A DNA stretch of 42,425 nucleotides from JAHEIJ01 sp040235565 (GTDB lineage Bacteria > Pseudomonadota > Gammaproteobacteria > UBA6429 > Thiohalophilaceae). Location of the stretch: NCBI GenBank assembly GCA_040235565.1, contig JBECLA010000109.1:1-42425 (forward strand), in the 5' to 3' direction. The notes under the pieces are model-generated. The model did not search any database and was not told the origin of the DNA. It saw nothing but the letters and a program-made list of their open reading frames with translations. Each line of letters opens with the position of its first letter. Within the stretch, counting starts at the first letter, position 1. Below, one piece after another: positions 41,071 through 42,425 of this stretch. Made by a program: the position numbers and the translations under genes.

Positions 41071-42425
41071 ATGCACAAAATTCTCTATATCGAAAGCTCG
41101 GACAGCCAGCGTGACCGGCTCACCCGCCTGCTGGCCAAGCACGAGTTTGCTGTCGTCGGGATTCGACGCTTTGAAGAAGCGATTTCGCTGATGAAATCCG
41201 TCGCGGAAGACAAGCAATACGATGCGGTGATCCTCAGTTGGCCGGCCAATGCCCGGACCAGTACGGACGAATTTCTCGCTGCCCTGGCGGAACCGGACCT
41301 GGCGGGCCTGCCGGTCCTGGTCATTGCCCATGAAGCGGATGCCGCCAAGTTGACCTGGGTCTCGGGCCGGGCCCGCACGGCGTTCCTGCTGTGGCCAGAC
41401 CATCAAGATGCCCCCCAGTCGCTGACCAAACTGCTGGCTGGATCCAGTTCCCGCAGCCGCATCCGGATCGAAGGAGATGAGCCGGTTCGTGTTCTGCTGG
41501 TGGATGATTCCTCCACCTCACGCTCCAACTTTGGCAAATTGCTCAACAGTGCCGGTTACTGGACCGAAACCGCCGCGAGCGCAGCCCAGGCGCTGGAGAA
41601 GATCCAGCAAGTGGAGTTCGATATTGCCATCATCGAGTATTTCCTGCCGGATGAAAATGGCGATGCGCTGGTGCGCCAGCTCAAGGCACGGTCATGCTCG
41701 CCGGCCCTGCAGTGCATCATCCTGAGCAGTACTTATCTTGACTCGGTGATCACCGACTCCCTGGAAGCGGGGGCAGTCGAATGCCTGTTAAAGAATGAAT
41801 CCGATGAGTTATTCCTGACCCGGATTGGCGTTATCAGCCGCACGGTCCAGATGACCCGACACCTGGAACAGGAACGCCAACGGCTGGCCGGTATTCTCGC
41901 CTCAGTCGGTGACGGGGTGTACGGCGTCGATAAGTCAGGGCTGATCACCTTTATCAATCCGGCGGTGAAGGAAATCATCGGTTACCAGGACGATATGGAG
42001 CTTATTGCCAAACATCCCAGGGATGTATTCCAGCGTGGCTTTGAAGAAACCAACACCACGCAAAAAGTTGCCTACCTCGTCGAACAGGCGATTGAAGACG
42101 GCAATGCCAGACAGGCCGTCGAAACCACCTTCATGCGAACAGACGGTACGCCGATTGAGGTGGAGCTGACAATTCTGCCATTAACGATTGATGCCCAGCG
42201 CAAGGGCGCGGTGATCGCCTTCCGTGACATCTCCGGGCATAAGCGCCTGCAACAGGAGCTGCAGTGGCACAGCTCACATGATCAGTTAACCGGTTTGCCG
42301 AATCGCAAATCGTTTGAGACCACCCTGGAACAGGAAGTGAATCGTCTCAAACGCAGCCAGGAAGTCAGTGCCCTGGTGTATATCGATATCGATCGCTTCA
42401 AATACATTAATGACACCATCGGTCA
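41071..42425 (+). CDS. REC-REC-PAS-GGDEF signalling protein (cut by window end)
   Basis: 451 codons are visible and the gene continues. Order: a first receiver-like domain (residues 1-115), a second receiver domain (about 139-255), a PAS domain (about 270-390, DGVYGVDKSGLITFINPA and AFRDISGHKRLQQEL) and the start of a GGDEF domain (DQLTGLPNRKSFE, YIDIDRFKYINDTIG). The first receiver has Ser56 and the second Glu189 where the phospho-acceptor Asp should be, while Asp145-Asp146 remain in the second. The GGDEF motif itself and any EAL domain lie beyond the window. The DID-x-F-K-x-IND motif is intact, so the cyclase part is probably active or ligand binding. Start ATG 41071 has a weak ribosome site. 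Confidence 0.88.
   Translation, partial: MHKILYIESSDSQRDRLTRLLAKHEFAVVGIRRFEEAISLMKSVAEDKQYDAVILSWPANARTSTDEFLAALAEPDLAGLPVLVIAHEADAAKLTWVSGRARTAFLLWPDHQDAPQSLTKLLAGSSSRSRIRIEGDEPVRVLLVDDSSTSRSNFGKLLNSAGYWTETAASAAQALEKIQQVEFDIAIIEYFLPDENGDALVRQLKARSCSPALQCIILSSTYLDSVITDSLEAGAVECLLKNESDELFLTRIGVISRTVQMTRHLEQERQRLAGILASVGDGVYGVDKSGLITFINPAVKEIIGYQDDMELIAKHPRDVFQRGFEETNTTQKVAYLVEQAIEDGNARQAVETTFMRTDGTPIEVELTILPLTIDAQRKGAVIAFRDISGHKRLQQELQWHSSHDQLTGLPNRKSFETTLEQEVNRLKRSQEVSALVYIDIDRFKYINDTIG

Noticed and set aside
1..42425. tRNA, rRNA, CRISPR, insertion sequence, prophage or defence system
   Set aside because: Intergenic gaps were read on both strands; none showed cloverleaf elements, regular repeats or transposase, integrase or nuclease genes of such systems.

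Overview
The window looks like chromosomal DNA of a sulfur-oxidising gammaproteobacterium. It opens with the last codons of soxZ. It carries a cyt c-DUF302 / DUF302 gene pair of a kind I associate with sulfur oxidisers, and it keeps the gammaproteobacterial order argH-algZ-algR ... hemC-hemD-hemX-hemY familiar from Pseudomonas. An Mg-type HemB, NhaA, CyaY, UbiD and an AlgZ/AlgR pair fit the same group. I cannot name a genus. I saw no rRNA, tRNA, CRISPR array, transposase, integrase or phage gene.

Layout. 1-2.7 kb: soxZ end, a clear terminator, cyaY, a carboxylesterase and, on the other strand, malonyl-CoA decarboxylase. 2.9-6.0 kb: a DUF938 methyltransferase, divergent from a two-gene operon (dihaem cytochrome c fused to DUF302, then a secreted DUF302 protein), followed by a PAS protein with a degenerate GGDEF domain. 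6.0-17.2 kb: argH, algZ-algR, then a block not found at this place in Pseudomonas (methyltransferase, SulP transporter, CopZ-like Fe-S protein, secreted thioredoxin-like protein), then hemCDXY with overlapping genes. 17.2-25.4 kb: ferredoxin-reductase flavoprotein, SDR protein, DUF4136 lipoprotein, an AT-rich gap, a phospholipase D-type lipoprotein, a lone ParA ATPase, ubiD and nhaA. 25.4-32.7 kb: a second DUF4136 lipoprotein, the operon prlC-ygiM-like-xthA, divergent srkA, a long MipA/OmpV porin-like protein and a small hypothetical. 32.8-36.3 kb: gor, a lipoprotein of unknown role, gamma carbonic anhydrase, 3-methyladenine glycosylase and a DUF2784 membrane protein. 36.3-38.2 kb: hemB-aroE on the minus strand. 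38.4-42.4 kb: an orphan MlaC-type protein behind a good sigma-70 promoter, a structured gap, a BASS transporter, a 58-residue secreted peptide with its own terminator, and a REC-REC-PAS-GGDEF protein that runs off the end and has a sigma-28-like promoter upstream.

Themes. Haem supply (hemB, hemCDXY) serves cytochromes such as the one at 3.6 kb. Redox and thiol handling recurs (gor, thioredoxin-like protein, CopZ-like Fe-S protein, CyaY, FNR-type reductase). Two GGDEF-family proteins have altered signalling residues: one lacks the catalytic motif, the other has lost the phospho-acceptor Asp in both receiver domains. The most notable items are the DUF302 pair with an FNR-like box, the sigma-28-like promoter before the unphosphorylatable-looking REC-REC protein, a cluster of stem-loops at 39.2-39.4 kb, and an 11-bp inverted repeat covering a start codon at 9.47 kb.
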